This document shows positions 11,381 through 23,520 of a DNA stretch of 64,000 bases, piece after piece. The stretch is from contig CM055100.1 of NCBI GenBank assembly GCA_029204225.1, forward strand, positions 50,203,083 through 50,267,082, given 5' to 3'. This DNA comes from Diphasiastrum complanatum. Its lineage: Eukaryota; Streptophyta; Lycopodiopsida; Lycopodiales; Lycopodiaceae. Within the stretch, counting starts at the first letter, position 1. Every line of letters starts with the position of its first letter. Under the pieces are notes generated by a model. The model had not been told where the DNA came from, did no database searches, and worked only from the letters and a program-made list of their open reading frames with translations. A program made the translations under genes and the position numbers.

Positions 11381-11754
11381 GGATCCAAGATCCATTTATG
11401 GAATAATTGTGCTCGTCATTTTATCAGTGTAATGAATGTGTATTTGATATAAGCTGAACTGGGTTTGAGCTCATTGTCATAGATCTAATGGTAGTCTTAG
11501 ATGCCTCAATTCTCTCCATTTAGTTAATTTGATCCTTTCATCAATTGTTTCATACTAGCACTTTTATAAGATTTGCAAAAAAAATTATTTCATGTTGGTC
11601 TGACAATATTTTACTTGTCTATGATAGCAAAAACATAATTCATTATCTCCCATCAAATTTGTTCCATCAGTTGGTGTCAGAGCATGGTTTTGTTAAAATT
11701 ATTAGAAAAAGAAATGGGTGGATCCATGTCAGTCATCTTGTACTCCTGTGCTAG
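11381..11754. other. Spacer next to the antisense copia element
   Basis: The sequence is AT-rich. It should contain the RNase H part and 3' LTR of the copia element to the right, but I recognise neither, so that end appears lost or too decayed to see. Confidence 0.35.
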
Positions 11755-12800
11755 CATCATTTTGTACCTTTCAATAAATTTAGAGTGTTACTAAAAAGTA
11801 ACGTATCATCCACATAAAGAGTGATGATTATTAAGGAAGGAAAAACAGACTTGAAGTAAACATTCGAGTCTGCCGAGTTTGGAATAAAAACTTTCTCGAT
11901 TAGAAATGCATTGATTTTCTAAAACCAGACTCTTGGTGACTGTTTCAGACCATACAGAGCCTTGTAGATTTTGCATACTAGGTGCTCCTTTCCCCTGAGC
12001 TCGTACCCCTCTGGCTGCGACATATAGATCTCCCCTTCGATTGTCCCATTGAGGAAGGCAGTTTGGACGTCCATTTGGTGGACTTCGAGATCGACTGTAG
12101 CTGCAAAGGAGAGTAGTAGATTAATCGAAGCATTCTTAACGACAGGACTGAAGGTCTTTGAATAACCCAGATCTGAAATCTGGGAGAAGCCTTTGGCAAC
12201 AAGTCTAGCCTTGTATCAATTTATTCTTCTTTCAAGATCGGTTGTAGCTGCAAAGGAGAGTAGTAGACGAATCGAAGCATGCTTAACAACAGGGCTGAAG
12301 GTCTTTGAATAATCTAGATCTGAAATCTAGGAGAAGCCTTTGGCAACAAGTCTGGCCTTGTATCAATTTATTCTTCCTTCAACATCATACTTCGTTGAAT
12401 ATCCATTTGCATGGAATTAGATTTTGATCCTTTGGTGGCTCAGTAATAGTCCATGTTTGATTCTCAATGGGAGAATCGAATTCAGTGTCTATTGCATCTT
12501 TCCACTACTCAACATCAAGTGTCAACATTGCCTTTGAAATAGTGTTTGGTTCCTGCACAAAGTAGCAGGCTGGATCATCCATGAATCGGGATGGAGATTG
12601 TCTGGATCGCTTTGACCTTCTGAGTTGAACTTTGATCCTCTGATGTGGTTTGACTTGTCGAGGGTTTGTCTCTTTGTCAGAGTCGGAGTCAAGTTGTTGA
12701 TCAATGTTGAGTTTCGAATTGTAAGCTCTAGGATAGGAAGTCGATGGAGCTTTTCCCTTATGGTCAATGAATCGGTCTTCCACAAAAATGACATCTCTAC
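11755..12800 (-). pseudogene. copia reverse transcriptase with an internal 147-bp duplication
   Basis: A linker region with SRFMDDPACYF-type residues lies at 12600-12520. The RT core is recognisable as 'VHQMDVQTAFLNG', 'IYMSQPEGYEL' and 'KALYGLKQSPR' at about 12090-11935, and the YVDD catalytic box near 11810. A 147-bp segment is present twice in tandem (12088-12234 and 12235-12381), which breaks the RT fold even though it keeps frame. Confidence 0.85.
12088..12381 (-). repeat. 147-bp tandem duplication inside copia RT
   Basis: The segment from 'agatcg(a/g)' through 'tatcaatttattcttc' occurs at 12088-12234 and 12235-12381 with about ten substitutions visible between copies. 147 is 49 codons, so phase is kept. 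Confidence 0.9.
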
Positions 12801-12850
12801 TGGGTGAACGATTTCTGAGTGTCCAAATTGCAGAGCTTGTATTCTTTGTG

Positions 12851-13740
12851 TTATGGGGAATAGCCGATGAGAATCAACTTTTTGCTAGTGTCGTCTAGCT
12901 TCTTTCTTAGATCAGCAGGGATCTGAGCGTAGGCAATGCATCCAAACACTCGAATATGCTTGAGTGATGGTTTTGATCTTGTCCATACCTCATAAGATAT
13001 TTTGCCAATCAGGGTATTTGTGATGGATCGATTCTGTAGATAGACGGCTGTAGTAACAGCTTTTGTCCAGAATTTCTTTGGAAGAGGCATGGGCCAGCAT
13101 GCTCTTGGCACTCTGGATGAGTGTCTGACTCTTTCTCTCAGCTACGCCATTGGACTGAGGTGAGTAGTTGGCTGTGTATTGCTGATGTATTCCATTGACC
13201 TTGTAGAAGTCCTTGAATTCGGTGGAGATAAATTCTCCCCCTCCATCAGTACGTAGATCCTTGATTTTTCTCTGGGTCTGATTTTCAGCGACGCCTTGAA
13301 CTGCTTGAAGAACTTGAAAGCTTCGGATTTGTTCTTCAGACAATAAGTAGCAGTCCTTCAAGAGAAGTCATCAATGAATGTTAGGAAATAGAGGGCTCCC
13401 CTTGTGGAAGCAGTCTGCATAGGGCCACAAATGCCGCTATGTACAAGATCAAGCAAACCTTTGGAAGTATGAACTGAATCAGCAATAAAAGGACTTCTAG
13501 CATGCTTGTTGATAATATAGCTTTCACATGGAGAAGTTAGTCTGCTGACAAAAGGAAGATGTTGCACTATATTCTGAGTTGACATTTGCTGAATACTATT
13601 GAGTTTAGATGGCCTAATCTGAAATGCCAAAGCATATCAGTCGATTCAGAAGAGGATGAATGAAGAGCTTGGCTATTTGTCGAATAGCAGTGACTAAGCT
13701 TGTATAGATAGCCACGTCATCTATCGAAAGCTAAAACTTT
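12851..13740 (-). pseudogene. copia integrase (frameshifted)
   Basis: The minus-strand frames 13630-13358, 13361-12990 and 13111-12851 carry HSGICGPMQTAS, FIDDFS, the catalytic region RTDGGGEFIS, and SPQSNGVAERK, all integrase-core landmarks, followed by the 'RVFGCIAYAQIP' C-terminal block. At least two frame changes break the reading frame. Confidence 0.9.
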
Positions 13741-14039
13741 CCTAGACTTATCAGGTATGGTGTAGCCCTCCGTATCGAATTCAACCAAATTGCACAACTC
13801 TTGAATGGGTGAATGGCTTGTAGCATTGGAACCAGTCTCGATGATGAGTCATATGTTGAGTTGCTCCTAGGTCCAAGTACCAGGAGTCGATATTCTGATG
13901 TTCTCAAACCTTGATCATAAAGGCAACTTCACCTTCCTCTTGTTGTTGGATCAAGTAACTGGTTGTAACAGTGTTGGCTTGCTATTGGAACTGCTTCTTC
14001 TTCTCGTTGTTGTACTTCAAAGTTCGGCAAGTCTTTGAT

Positions 14040-14820
14040 GAGATTCCTCTTATAGTATTTACAAAATAGCTTTTGGCTAATAATGAAGGCTCTGAAGTTG
14101 AAGCTTCATTTGGTACAAGCTGCTGCATGTTGCTCTTCCTATCAGGATAATTTGACTGTGTAGATCTCTTGGATCTGAACTTCTGATTTCTCTTGGAATA
14201 TAGAGCTTGAGGATGCGATCCTAATCCTGAGGAGGATGCAATTCATTTGATCTTCTCTTGTAGTAGCTCTGAAATGACTCTTGATAAAGCGAGATGCTCC
14301 TGGGTCGAAATTGCCATGACCCAATTTTCATAGGCATCAGGTAGACTCGAAAATAGAGTCATAATAGCATCAGAATCTTCAATGACTGAGCCAGTTGCAG
14401 TCATCTGCTCCTTAATATTTTTAAAAGTGTTGAGATGACTCAAAAGACTATCTACTTTAGACATTCTTAGAGTGAAAATTTCTTCCTCAAATGAAGTTTG
14501 GGAGTGACATCCTTGATATCATAAAGAGTTGCTAGGATGTCCCATGCATCCTTAGTAGTCTGAGCAGCTCGTATATGGCTGATTTGAGAGTCTTTGATAT
14601 CGAGAGTAATCATGGCAAATGCCTTGCCATCTCTCAATCTCCATTTGTTCATGATGGCTGCATCACCTTCTGGCTTGGCCTCCTTGCCATCAACTATGTC
14701 CCACAGTTCTTTAGCAAGTAGAACTACTTTCATCTTAAGCTTCTAGGGATGGTAGTTATCGAGTTTGTCGATCAGAGATGAATTAGAAGATGAATCCATT
14801 CTGTTATAGAATGAGATCTC
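14040..14820 (-). pseudogene. copia gag (frameshifted)
   Basis: The frames at 14733-14467 and 14464-14243 join to give a copia gag with 'AKELWDIVDG', 'AQTTKDAWDILATLYD', 'LLSHLNTFKNIKEQM' and 'LFSSLPDAYENWV', the classic UBN2 landmarks. The zinc-knuckle region near 14055-14015 is degenerate: histidine and cysteine positions are replaced, so RNA binding would be lost. Confidence 0.85.
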
Positions 14821-14944
14821 GTTGGTAAAAACAACGGTATCGGAATATTGTTGGTTGTGCACTTGCTGAACGAGGTCTTGGTAGAAACAAGATTAATAAC
14901 CTACAATAGAAATGCAGATTACTAAACCACCCGCTCTGATACCA

Positions 14945-15245
14945 TGTCAAAAATCAGTGGGATAGCAGCAAAAGTAGAACAACGGACGATTCTAGATTAG
15001 AAGTGCAACCGTTACCAGCAATAATCAAGATGAATAAACAGTACTAATGTTCAATAGAACAAAGACAGTAATGTAATATAGATAACTACCTAGAAAGATA
15101 TTTTAAGTCTTCCAGGTTAGTGCTTTTCTACCTACTTAATTAATTACAGCCGCCTTGTAGTTGGTAACCGCCTTTTAAGTAATAAAGATTATGTACAAGT
15201 AGGTGAACTGCCATAAAGTCTTGGATTGACTTTTCCCTGCTAACA
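14945..15245 (-). repeat. copia 5' LTR
   Basis: The 301-bp LTR in minus orientation runs from TGTTAGCAGG to GACA, with the primer binding site abutting. Left and right limits are set by TG..CA ends and the primer binding site. Confidence 0.75.
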
Positions 15246-15254
15246 AAGTCGAAT

Positions 15255-15430
15255 ATTTCAGACTCATCAGATTGTTTGGCCTGGTCAGATAGTTCGGACT
15301 CATCAGATAGTTCGGCCTGGTCAGATAGTTCGGACTCCTCAAATAGTTCGGCCTCATCAAATTGTTTGGTTTGGTCCGATTTGTCGGCTTAGTCAGATTT
15401 GTCGGCTTCCTCAAATTTGTCGATTGAGTC
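15255..15430. repeat. 18-bp minisatellite beside the copia LTR
   Basis: About nine to ten copies of an 18-bp unit of the form TCAGATAGTTCGGACTCA, alternating 'cctgg' and 'actca' variants, degenerating to the right. It lies directly outside the 5' LTR. Confidence 0.85.
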
Positions 15431-15633
15431 AGAATTTTTCAAGATGCTCATTACCGAATGGATTTGGTCATGAGCATAGAAATCCAACACAAAAAACACA
15501 TACAAAGGAAGCATAACATATTTGTAAAGACACCATTAAGAGTTGTAAACAAAACATACAAAGGAAGTGACATCTATATCGCATTTCCAGCCGCATCAAC
15601 TTTTGAAAGCCCATAAAAATCACCAAGCTAGTT
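15431..15633. other. Short spacer
   Basis: No feature is recognised between the minisatellite and the chromovirus 5' LTR fragment. Confidence 0.4.
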
Positions 15634-16060
15634 GTCTTTGCCTTTGGTTACCTTTTGGGGACGGATTCTGAGTTGGCTCTCGGGTTGGTTGGGATTCCAG
15701 TTTTCTTAAGTCTGAATGGTTAAGCTTGTTACGTTTCTAAGTTGGCTTTTACGTAAGTGCATGATGGATGAATGTTAGACTTAAGCGCGTGTTGGGAAAA
15801 CCACTCAAGTCCCAGTGCCCTTTGAGGCGCCAGCACAACATGTGGTATCAGAGCCGACTAGTCGGTCAGCTACGCAAGTCTCACAGGGAGGACTACTTTT
15901 TGGGATTTGTCAGGACAGCCGTTGTGCAAGGTGCTGCCCACAGTGTAAGCACGGGTGCGTCCACGGTCGGGGTGGTCGGTAGAACGGGGGACTTGATGAG
16001 TCAATGTGCTGCCCTTGAGGTGTAAGCACAGTCAGTTCTCGCGGTTCGGGCCGTACAGGC

Positions 16061-16630
16061 GTGCAAGAAACTCTGGTACCCACTGTGGAGGAATTCATCA
16101 ATGAGTGGCACATAAAGCTTACAGAGGTGAAGGCATTCTTGGAGCAATCACAACGAAGCATGGCAGCTGATGTGAACCCACATCGACGAGAACTGGAATT
16201 TAAAGAAGGAGATCAAGTTTGGTTGAACACTAAAAATATCGCGTTGCCAAAAGACTTATCTCATAAGTTTGTTTGACCTTATGCTGGGCCATATTATGTC
16301 ACGAAGAAGATCAACCCAGTGGCTTATTGATTGGCGCTGCCATCCAGCTTGGATATCCACAATGTGTTTCACATCTCATTACTCAAACGGTACAAACCAG
16401 ATGAGCGATTTGATCAACAACACAAACTCCGTCACCACCAACGGCACTTGAGGATACAAAGAGACAACTTGTACCAAAACAAATATTGGCACATAGAAAG
16501 TGAATTGGTGTTCAGCACAAATATCTAGTGAAGTGGCTACGGGCTCCACTCATTGAGGCTTCTTGGGAGTACGAAGACAAACTTAAGGCAGGAGCCCCAG
16601 AAGTGCTGCAAAATTACCTGCAGAAAAATC
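16061..16630 (+). pseudogene. Integrase C-terminus and chromodomain of the chromovirus
   Basis: 16061-16274 reads VEEFINEWHIKLTEVKAFLEQ, then HRRELEFKEGDQVWLNTKNI, the SH3-like GPF region of gypsy integrases; a stop interrupts it. 'LDIHNVFHISLLKRY' follows at about 16345. After a frame change a chromodomain-like 'KYLVKWLRAPLIEASWEYEDKL' block lies at about 16520-16590. In chromoviruses this domain directs integration to particular chromatin. Stops and a frameshift make it a pseudogene. Confidence 0.85.
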
Positions 16631-16933
16631 AACGCAACAGCCGTTTTCCCAGATTGGCACACAATGCAGTACCTGGCGGCATGTCTCATGTATGAACACT
16701 CACGACCACTCTGAAGTTCAAGGAACTTCCAGGTATCTTTGTTAGTTTTTCAATAAATCACTTGCAGCTTTACACAGGTTTTACGTAAGTGAACTTGATC
16801 TACACTATTCATGTGCTACTGCCAATGTATCTTTAATTTAAAGTTGTTACCCCGGTGAATTAAGCCCGTGTCATGCGTTCTAGGTCTAGTTTGGCCCTGA
16901 TGAGGACATCAACTTTTTCAAACGAGAGGAGGA

Positions 16934-17842
16934 TGTTGTAAAGTTGACTCAGGTGCACCAAGGTGCCCTGTAAGACTCTAAGGGGTGACACTCCCTAAAG
17001 ATCCCAGAGCGAGTTAGGAAATCAAGGACAAAGCCTCCGACCTGTGGTGAGCCAGTCAAGTAGTCACAAGTCATGAGCTAGCTCTGGAGCTCAAGTCATG
17101 GCCTAGTCAAGAAGCAAGTTGATTATGCCGCCAGGACGGCTCTCGGGACCCATGTTCGAGAGCCAAACTGATTCTGCCAGGCTTAATCAGCAAAATAAAA
17201 ACTAAGTCCTAAAAAGCGTGCTTTACCAGAAAGCACTATATTTCAGGATAGAGGGGGTGCGTCGAATCACACCAAAACTATAGGGGGAGTCCGACAGACA
17301 GAAACTTAGGCAGCTCAATCAGCGCCAGGAATCTAGTCGCCAGGTCTCAGCTCCCTCTACCAGCACGATCCAGGCATAATGCCCAACACGTGTTGGTGGC
17401 CCCAAGACCAGTCAATCTATGTATGAATGTAACATCTTCCAAATTTAATAAAGTTGATCCTTGGGGATGATTACCATTTCGATTTCACCTCCGGGACTGG
17501 TCCAAGTGGAAGGACCCTTACTACAACCTTTTTGCGTCACCGGTGTCTAAGGGTCCACGTCACCGACGTGTGGCTTGCCGCTATGCCATTTGGTCAGTTT
17601 GGCGACCACTATGCCTTGAGTTCCATGTGTGGCTTGTCTTTGCCTTTGGTTACCTTTTGGGGACGAATTCTGAGTTGGCTCTCGGGTTGGTTGGGATTCC
17701 AGTTTTCTTAAGTCTGAATGGTTAAGCTTGTTACATTTCTAAGTTGGCTTTTACGTAAGTGCATGATGGATGAATGTTAGACTTAAGCGCGTGTTGGGAA
17801 AACCACTCAAGTCCCAGCGCCCTTTGAGGCACCGGCGCAACA
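16934..17842 (+). repeat. Chromovirus 3' LTR
   Basis: The 909-bp LTR begins TGTTGTAAAG directly after a purine-rich tract (16921-16933) and ends GGCGCAACA. Its last ~205 bases match 15634-15840, and its middle matches the antisense copies at 9122 and 10703. The AATAAA-like 'tttaataaagtt' near 17447 is a possible polyadenylation signal. Confidence 0.85.
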
Positions 17843-18455
17843 GTCTTCCGGGGTGGAAGGGCCTTGGAGTAGGACCTCCCCCCCCGTAACACCAGATTTG
17901 AGATCCAGAAGAAAGAGGTGACAACTAATTTTTTTGAGAAAAGTAACAAAACCAACACCTCTTGTTGTGCCGCAAACCAACGGATTACTCACAACGTCGC
18001 TTACAAGATCAACCAAAGTGAGAATCACTTGGACATATACATCAATGCAGAAAACAAGTATTGCCAATGCTTGTGATAAACGACAGGCTTAAATCTCAGG
18101 AAAAATTCTATGGAGGGACTGTCTAAAGTCCTAGCCTTCCAGTGTCACGACACAGTGCAGACTCCAGAGTTCGGGAAAAATGAACATTGAAAAGTTGAAA
18201 ACAGAGTTGCCAAATTTCGAATGCTTAGCGATTTCTCGAGAAGCCCCAGGATCAAGGCTTCGAGCATTCAAAGTCTTTAATTGGGCAGGACGGCGTCTCC
18301 AATGAGGCAACGACAAATGTCAATGGAATCTTAAATGTGCAAGGCCCTAGGCCCTAACACCTATATTTAAAAAATCAGTTTTTAAATGTTTACAAAGGAA
18401 ATGATGGTGCCTCACAGAACGTAATCTATAGGGCAAATTCTTTTTACTTCCGGAT
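17843..18455. other. Unassigned spacer with a GC-rich block at its left edge
   Basis: 17846-17890 ('ggaagggcc', 'ttggagtagg', poly-C) resembles the right arm of the GC-rich hairpin at 18634-18670, suggesting copies of one small element. The remainder shows nothing recognisable. Confidence 0.4.
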
Positions 18456-18458
18456 GCC

Positions 18459-18505
18459 GGAAGGTGCATGTAAAAAAAATTTACTTTTTTTTACATGCAC
18501 CTTCC
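18459..18505. repeat. Perfect 21-bp inverted repeat (hairpin)
   Basis: GGAAGGTGCATGT plus eight A (18459-18479) is exactly complementary to 18485-18505, with a 5-nt loop. A third partial copy of the arm starts at 18510. Perfect pairing implies recent origin or active homogenisation. Confidence 0.9.
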
Positions 18506-18571
18506 AACCGGAAGGTGCGTGTAAAAAAAAATGTAAAAACAAAATTCACGCAAGGGAAAGGCCGGCTCCTT

Positions 18572-18648
18572 GGCCCTTCCGCCCGCGAAAGAATGTGCGC
18601 CCTCGGGCCTCCGCCCTCGGGCGCACAATCTTGTGGGGCGGAAGGGCC
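18572..18648. repeat. GC-rich nested hairpin
   Basis: The outer stem GGCCCTTCCGCCC (18572-18584) pairs with 18636-18648 (13 bp, perfect). The inner stem TGTGCGCCC (18594-18602) pairs with 18619-18627 (9 bp, perfect). The GC content contrasts sharply with AT-rich flanks. Confidence 0.9.
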
Positions 18649-18670
18649 TCGGATCAGGACCTTCCCCCCA

Positions 18671-21600
18671 TTAAGGCATTAGGCTTAGATTATAACTGGC
18701 ATTACCTAAATATTTTTCTAAAAAAGTCATACATTCTCTTCTAATAGAATTTTAACCGTCTAAAATCCTGCATATCTCAAAAGCACTCGGTTTTGAGAAC
18801 TTTTTGATCCTGTTGAATTTTTGTTATATCGATTTTCTATCAAAGTTGTCGATTCCATTCTCAAGACATGTCGGCTTTCCCTAGCAATGTGATCTAGATA
18901 CTACAGGATCTACAACTAATTATTTGTTTTCTTTAGGGGAACGTATCATCTATTAGAACTAGATGAAGCAACTCACAATTGTCTACAAGTAGCATGGAGT
19001 ACATGAGTAGTCAGAGAGTGCAAGGAAGCCCAACTAGTTTGTAGTGCTTTGAGAAATTAAGATTTTCTTTGGATCAACAAATCAAAATCTATTTTTTGAT
19101 ACTCAAGGAGTGCTTTCATGTGAGGAAAATGGAATGTTCCCCAAAACATTAAAAGATATATGAACTAAATTCTATTCTATGAGAGAATTGGTTGAACCTA
19201 ATGGGATGATAGAGCTAGCATTGAGAAAGTGATAGGAGATACCGTGATCTTGAAAAGACTTAGTCTTCAAGCCTACACTTGATCAAGGACGAGGACTAGA
19301 AAACAGAAGAGCTGCAGGTAGTGATCTATTGGAACAACAATCACTGCTTAGGCTGCAATCAGCAAGCTACTCGGCTGTCCTGTCATCAATTAGTCACTTT
19401 GTAGGAATCTGAAATAGAATTCCAGTTGAAAGAAAGGCACTAGCAGATGCGCTCAGTTGCCATCAAGAAAAGCATGGGAGCTGTGCCTCTCAAAGTTATG
19501 GAAACAATGGAGCTCAATCTGCTTGTTAATCATCCTTCTATGGTCCAAAATCCGAGTCACAAGTGTGCTTTTAGTTTCATTTTCTAGTTTTATTTCCCCA
19601 AATACTTTATGCTCGTATATAGGGTTTTATTGACAACATCTTTACTTGATCAATAACTATCCTACTAACATGTATGAATCAAAAGTTTTCACTTGAATCT
19701 ATTATGATAGAGAGCCATAAACACTAGTTTTTTTGAAGGAAAGCAAACTCTTATACCACATATTCCCTCTTGCAACAAGTGTGAATCATCAAATTCTTCT
19801 AAGAGTTACTAACCTGGTTCTAGATAAAAGAAACCTTTTTACTATTTTTGCAAGAAATATGACGAGCAGAAACTGGAAAACCTTTTCATAAAAAGCTTTC
19901 ATAACTTTTATGCAATTTGCAAGGGTTAGATTTCTGAATTCGAAGAATTCTCCTATGTTTTGAAACAAAAATTGGAAGGTAATCTAAGGGGCTTGGATCT
20001 CCAACCCCTTCGATCCAATGGGGAGAGGGATAGACTACGACTTACAGATGAGATCTAAGCCTACCAAGATTGTCAATCTTGGTGTTGGACTTAACTCACA
20101 AGAGAAAAAGTAGTTTCCACTAATTAGCTTCTTCAAAAGGAATAACTTGTTAGCCTTCCAAAAGGAATAAAGCACACTTCTTTGTTTAGGATGCAAAAGA
20201 ATTTAGCATAGCACAAGAAATTGCGTAATTGTTCAAATATTCTCTTTTAATAATGATTCAATTTTATGCCAAAATTATGCCTTTCCTTTGAAACACAACG
20301 ATGTGGTATTGTACCACAAAGGCCTTGCCATGTCATCATAGCATGAATCCTAAAATTTTAGGATTTGTTTAAAGTGTTTTTTATATTGTTGTGATAAATT
20401 ATTTTGTAGTTTCAAAATTTGGATAGTAGTTTGTTGCAAGTTTTTAACAGACATTTGAATGTTAAATGAGATTTATAATATTTGTCATTTATTTTAAGAG
20501 TCAATTTATTATAAGTTTTGTACAAAGTTGTTTTTTAGAGAAAGATGTTGATTCCATTCTTGTACTTGTTGGCTTTTTCAAATAATGGCCCAAAGTTTGA
20601 ATCAATTAAAATCCTAATTAAAGTGTGCCCATGAGTTGTTGAAGAGCCTAGATAAATTATTGTGTAATTAGTGTATATAATGATTTTGAAATATGTGAAT
20701 TTATGTTTTAAGAAATTGATAAGATTTGAAATTTTTATTATTAGTTAATGTAATGGGTCTATGTTTTGGTTATGAGTTATGGGATTTGGTAATAATCATA
20801 ATTATGTTGTACATAATATAGGTGAGGTGTTAGTGTGGCAAATTATTTTGTGCAATGAATTGATAGTTTGATTTTGTAAAATGTGAATGATCTTGACTAG
20901 CTTGTATTGTACTAAGTGAATATTAAGTTTTTGCAATTTTTGAATATATTAAAAGTTAAATCTAATGGATCAAATGAAGTTCAAGGTAAAAGTGAGAGAC
21001 AATTTAAGACAAAATGTGAAGTTATAGAAGTCGATCTTGAAATGAATGAGTTGGACTATTAGCGGAACTTGAGATTGTACGAAAGTCAATTTGTTACTTT
21101 CATCAGAGCTTTTGGAAAACTTATTCTTTGGTTTTGAATTTGTCGAGGAAGAAGACCTTTTTCAAGTTCTTATTGTTTGTGCTAATCAAAATTTTCTTCT
21201 CGTCGCTTGCCAAATCATTGTCTTCATTCAAACCTATAGAACAACTTTACCACAAGTAACGAACAATAGCAAGCGCAATCTTTATTTTGAATAGTCACGT
21301 TCTAACATTCATAATTTGTATTTACAAAAGTCCATATTAATCACAATTACGTTGTAGAATATTTTAGTATTCAAGAATATTCAAAATCATATTCATGATC
21401 AATATTCACAACACGTATTTATAATATTCATGTATTTCATAATATAGGTTTCTCAATATTTACAATTTCACATCAGTATTCAATATTTGTATTTACAATG
21501 TTCACGATCACTATTCACAACATTCACGATGAAAATCTCATAATCTGAGTTTTTTAGAATCTCAATTTCTCAAAATCTCAGTTTCTCAGAATCTCAATTT

Positions 21601-23500
21601 CTCAGAATCTTAGTTTCTCAATTTCTTGGAATCTCAATTTCTCAATATTCGCAATTTCAATGATCACAAACCATCAATAAAGTAATCTTCAAGACGCATC
21701 TTTGAAAATTCAATCATTTCTTCATCCAATATGGAAGACATTGTCTATATGTTCTACAAAACAAAACACAATCGTAAAATTTTAATTTGATAGAGATCAG
21801 TTCTTATTGGTGAAAACTTATTGATGATTTATTGATGAATTATATCTGTCACAAAAGGTGTAATAACTACAATTTCATAGCTCAAGTCAAAAAGAAAAGA
21901 AAACAAAACACAACATTTGAGCTTTGACCATATTTGATACTATTTAAGACAACAACCATATAATATGTTTTAACTTTCACTTTGTTATAAACTCCATTGA
22001 CCGACCTGAACACACAGTATTGCCTTTGTAAGACAAGGCCAAAAATTTTCATGACGTCTAGAGTTTAAATAGTTTCTTATTAGCTTTTTCCAATACATGT
22101 TCTTGCCCATTGTGTGAAACCAAATATGTGTCTTAGGATTAGAATAACATTAACATGTATGGAAACCTCTGTAAAGATGGCCTTGGTGGCTATCTGTGGC
22201 CACTTGAGAGTTGCTTTGCCTTATTAAAACGCCTGCCTCTAGCTTCTTACAGATCCTGAAACAGGCTCCTATAAAGCCTTACGTTTTTCCGCCTACAAAC
22301 CCTAGTAGCTTTGAAGAGAAGGATATTATGAACTTTTTCAAGGCTTTCTCTGAGATTCCTCTTGTAGTTGCCTAGCCCACTGAGGTCGCCCTACTTCTAG
22401 TGATTTGATCCAATTTACAGCTCTCCAATTGATGCGGTATTGACTGCAAACAAGTCTATGTTCTCAGAAATCCATCAACACCCCACGAAACTGACAATTT
22501 CCCAAATTTCCTCTGTTTTCAACCAAATTTGATCCTGTAAATTGTTGTGGCTCCTCGTCACTGCTCTTTGCATACCTATGCAAGCCTCGTTGTGCCAAAC
22601 GACTGTCCACACAGTGAATTATGAGGCCACCATCGATGATTTCACCAAAACCACCGAAACTACAAGTTTCTCTGTGAATTCTCCCCGGAATCCACCTACG
22701 ACGATCGTTCTGATCTTCTCCGAGGCTCCAATCGAAGGAACTTTGCTGTCTACATCATACCTTTAGGCTTGTAATGAGATCTAACAGTTTCAGACCACCA
22801 TTTGATAAGTATTCATGCTCAAAAGTCCTCAAAAATACACTATGACCCTTAATGGTGTCCAATCCTAACCAAACTTTATGAAAGCCTTAGGACAACTTCT
22901 TTACACCTCTGAAATGTTCATGCAAAATATTGGCTTTGAATTTTATGAAAATCTCCAAAATTAGTCCAAAAACCATGGTTTTTTGACCAATTTTGACCAA
23001 CATTTGTGGATCAAATTCACAATTAAATGCAATCAAAGCCAAATCCCTATAAATCCATTACATGCAAGCACTACAAGTTCTGATTTTAGTCAATTATGGT
23101 TCTTATAGCCCATTTCTAGTCCAAAAATTATTTTTTGGCTAGAAATCACTCTTTAAGCACCCTTTTGACTTTTCAACCGACATGCAAACATTAGATCCAA
23201 TCAATAAGGACTATAAAATAACAAGTACAATCTGAAAAACGTACTAGATCAGTAGCAATGATAAATTCCAAGCCAAAATTCTCAATTCTAGATGAAAAAT
23301 CACAAAAAACCGTCAAAATTCATTGATTTCCATCAAAATCTATGAAAATCCATAATCATGATCAATAGGCTGAAAGTACACCAAATTCAAAGAAGCCACC
23401 TACTTGAAGATCAATTCCACCACCTGGAAATAACAAGCAAGGAGAAACCACCAAAAAGCTTGGAAAAAATAAGAAGCAGCTCCACCTTCCGATTGATGCA
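18671..23500. other. AT-rich intergenic region, no confident gene
   Basis: Long AT-rich sequence with short frames only. Near 19430-19470 a frame reads 'RKALADALS', resembling the C-terminal end of gypsy RNase H (typically ..VADALSR); this is weak. A short-unit repeat at 21540-21650 is listed separately. A 74-codon frame at 22542-22766 has no recognised domain. Confidence 0.4.
21535..21652. repeat. Tandem repeat of a TCTCAGAATCTCAATT-type unit
   Basis: Five or six imperfect copies of a 16-19 base unit ('gaatctcaatttctca') lie in tandem. The preceding 200 bases are rich in 'tattcaca/aatattc' motifs and may be an older part of the same array. Confidence 0.8.
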
Positions 23501-23520
23501 AACCCTTGCTCTAATACCAC

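Larger units (their letters stand above)
11755..15245 (-). mobile_element. Ty1/copia retrotransposon, 5' LTR retained, 3' end lost
   Basis: Order on the minus strand: 5' LTR 15245-14945 (begins TGTTAGCAGG, ends GACA), primer binding site TGGTATCAGAGC directly after it (14944-14933), gag, integrase, reverse transcriptase. Gag-protease-integrase-RT order is diagnostic of Ty1/copia. Many frameshifts and stops make it non-autonomous. The second LTR was not found left of 11755, so no LTR-LTR age comparison is possible. Confidence 0.9.
15634..17842 (+). mobile_element. Internally deleted Ty3/gypsy chromovirus
   Basis: Layout: truncated 5' LTR (about 15634-15840, only the last ~205 bases), primer binding site TGGTATCAGAGCC at 15843-15855, leader, integrase C-terminus and chromodomain (16061-16630), polypurine tract ending at 16933, full 3' LTR 16934-17842 (909 bp, TGTTGTAAAG...CGCAACA). 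Gag, protease, RT, RNase H and the integrase core are gone. The leader is joined directly to the integrase C-terminal region near 16060. Confidence 0.9.

Noticed and set aside
15768-16025. 85-codon plus-strand frame, with an antisense relative at 10774-10517
   Set aside because: Both copies span LTR end, primer binding site and leader of the same chromovirus family; the shared peptide reflects shared non-coding DNA.
18454-18744. Two overlapping basic open frames
   Set aside because: They are produced by the hairpin repeats at 18459-18505 and 18572-18648.
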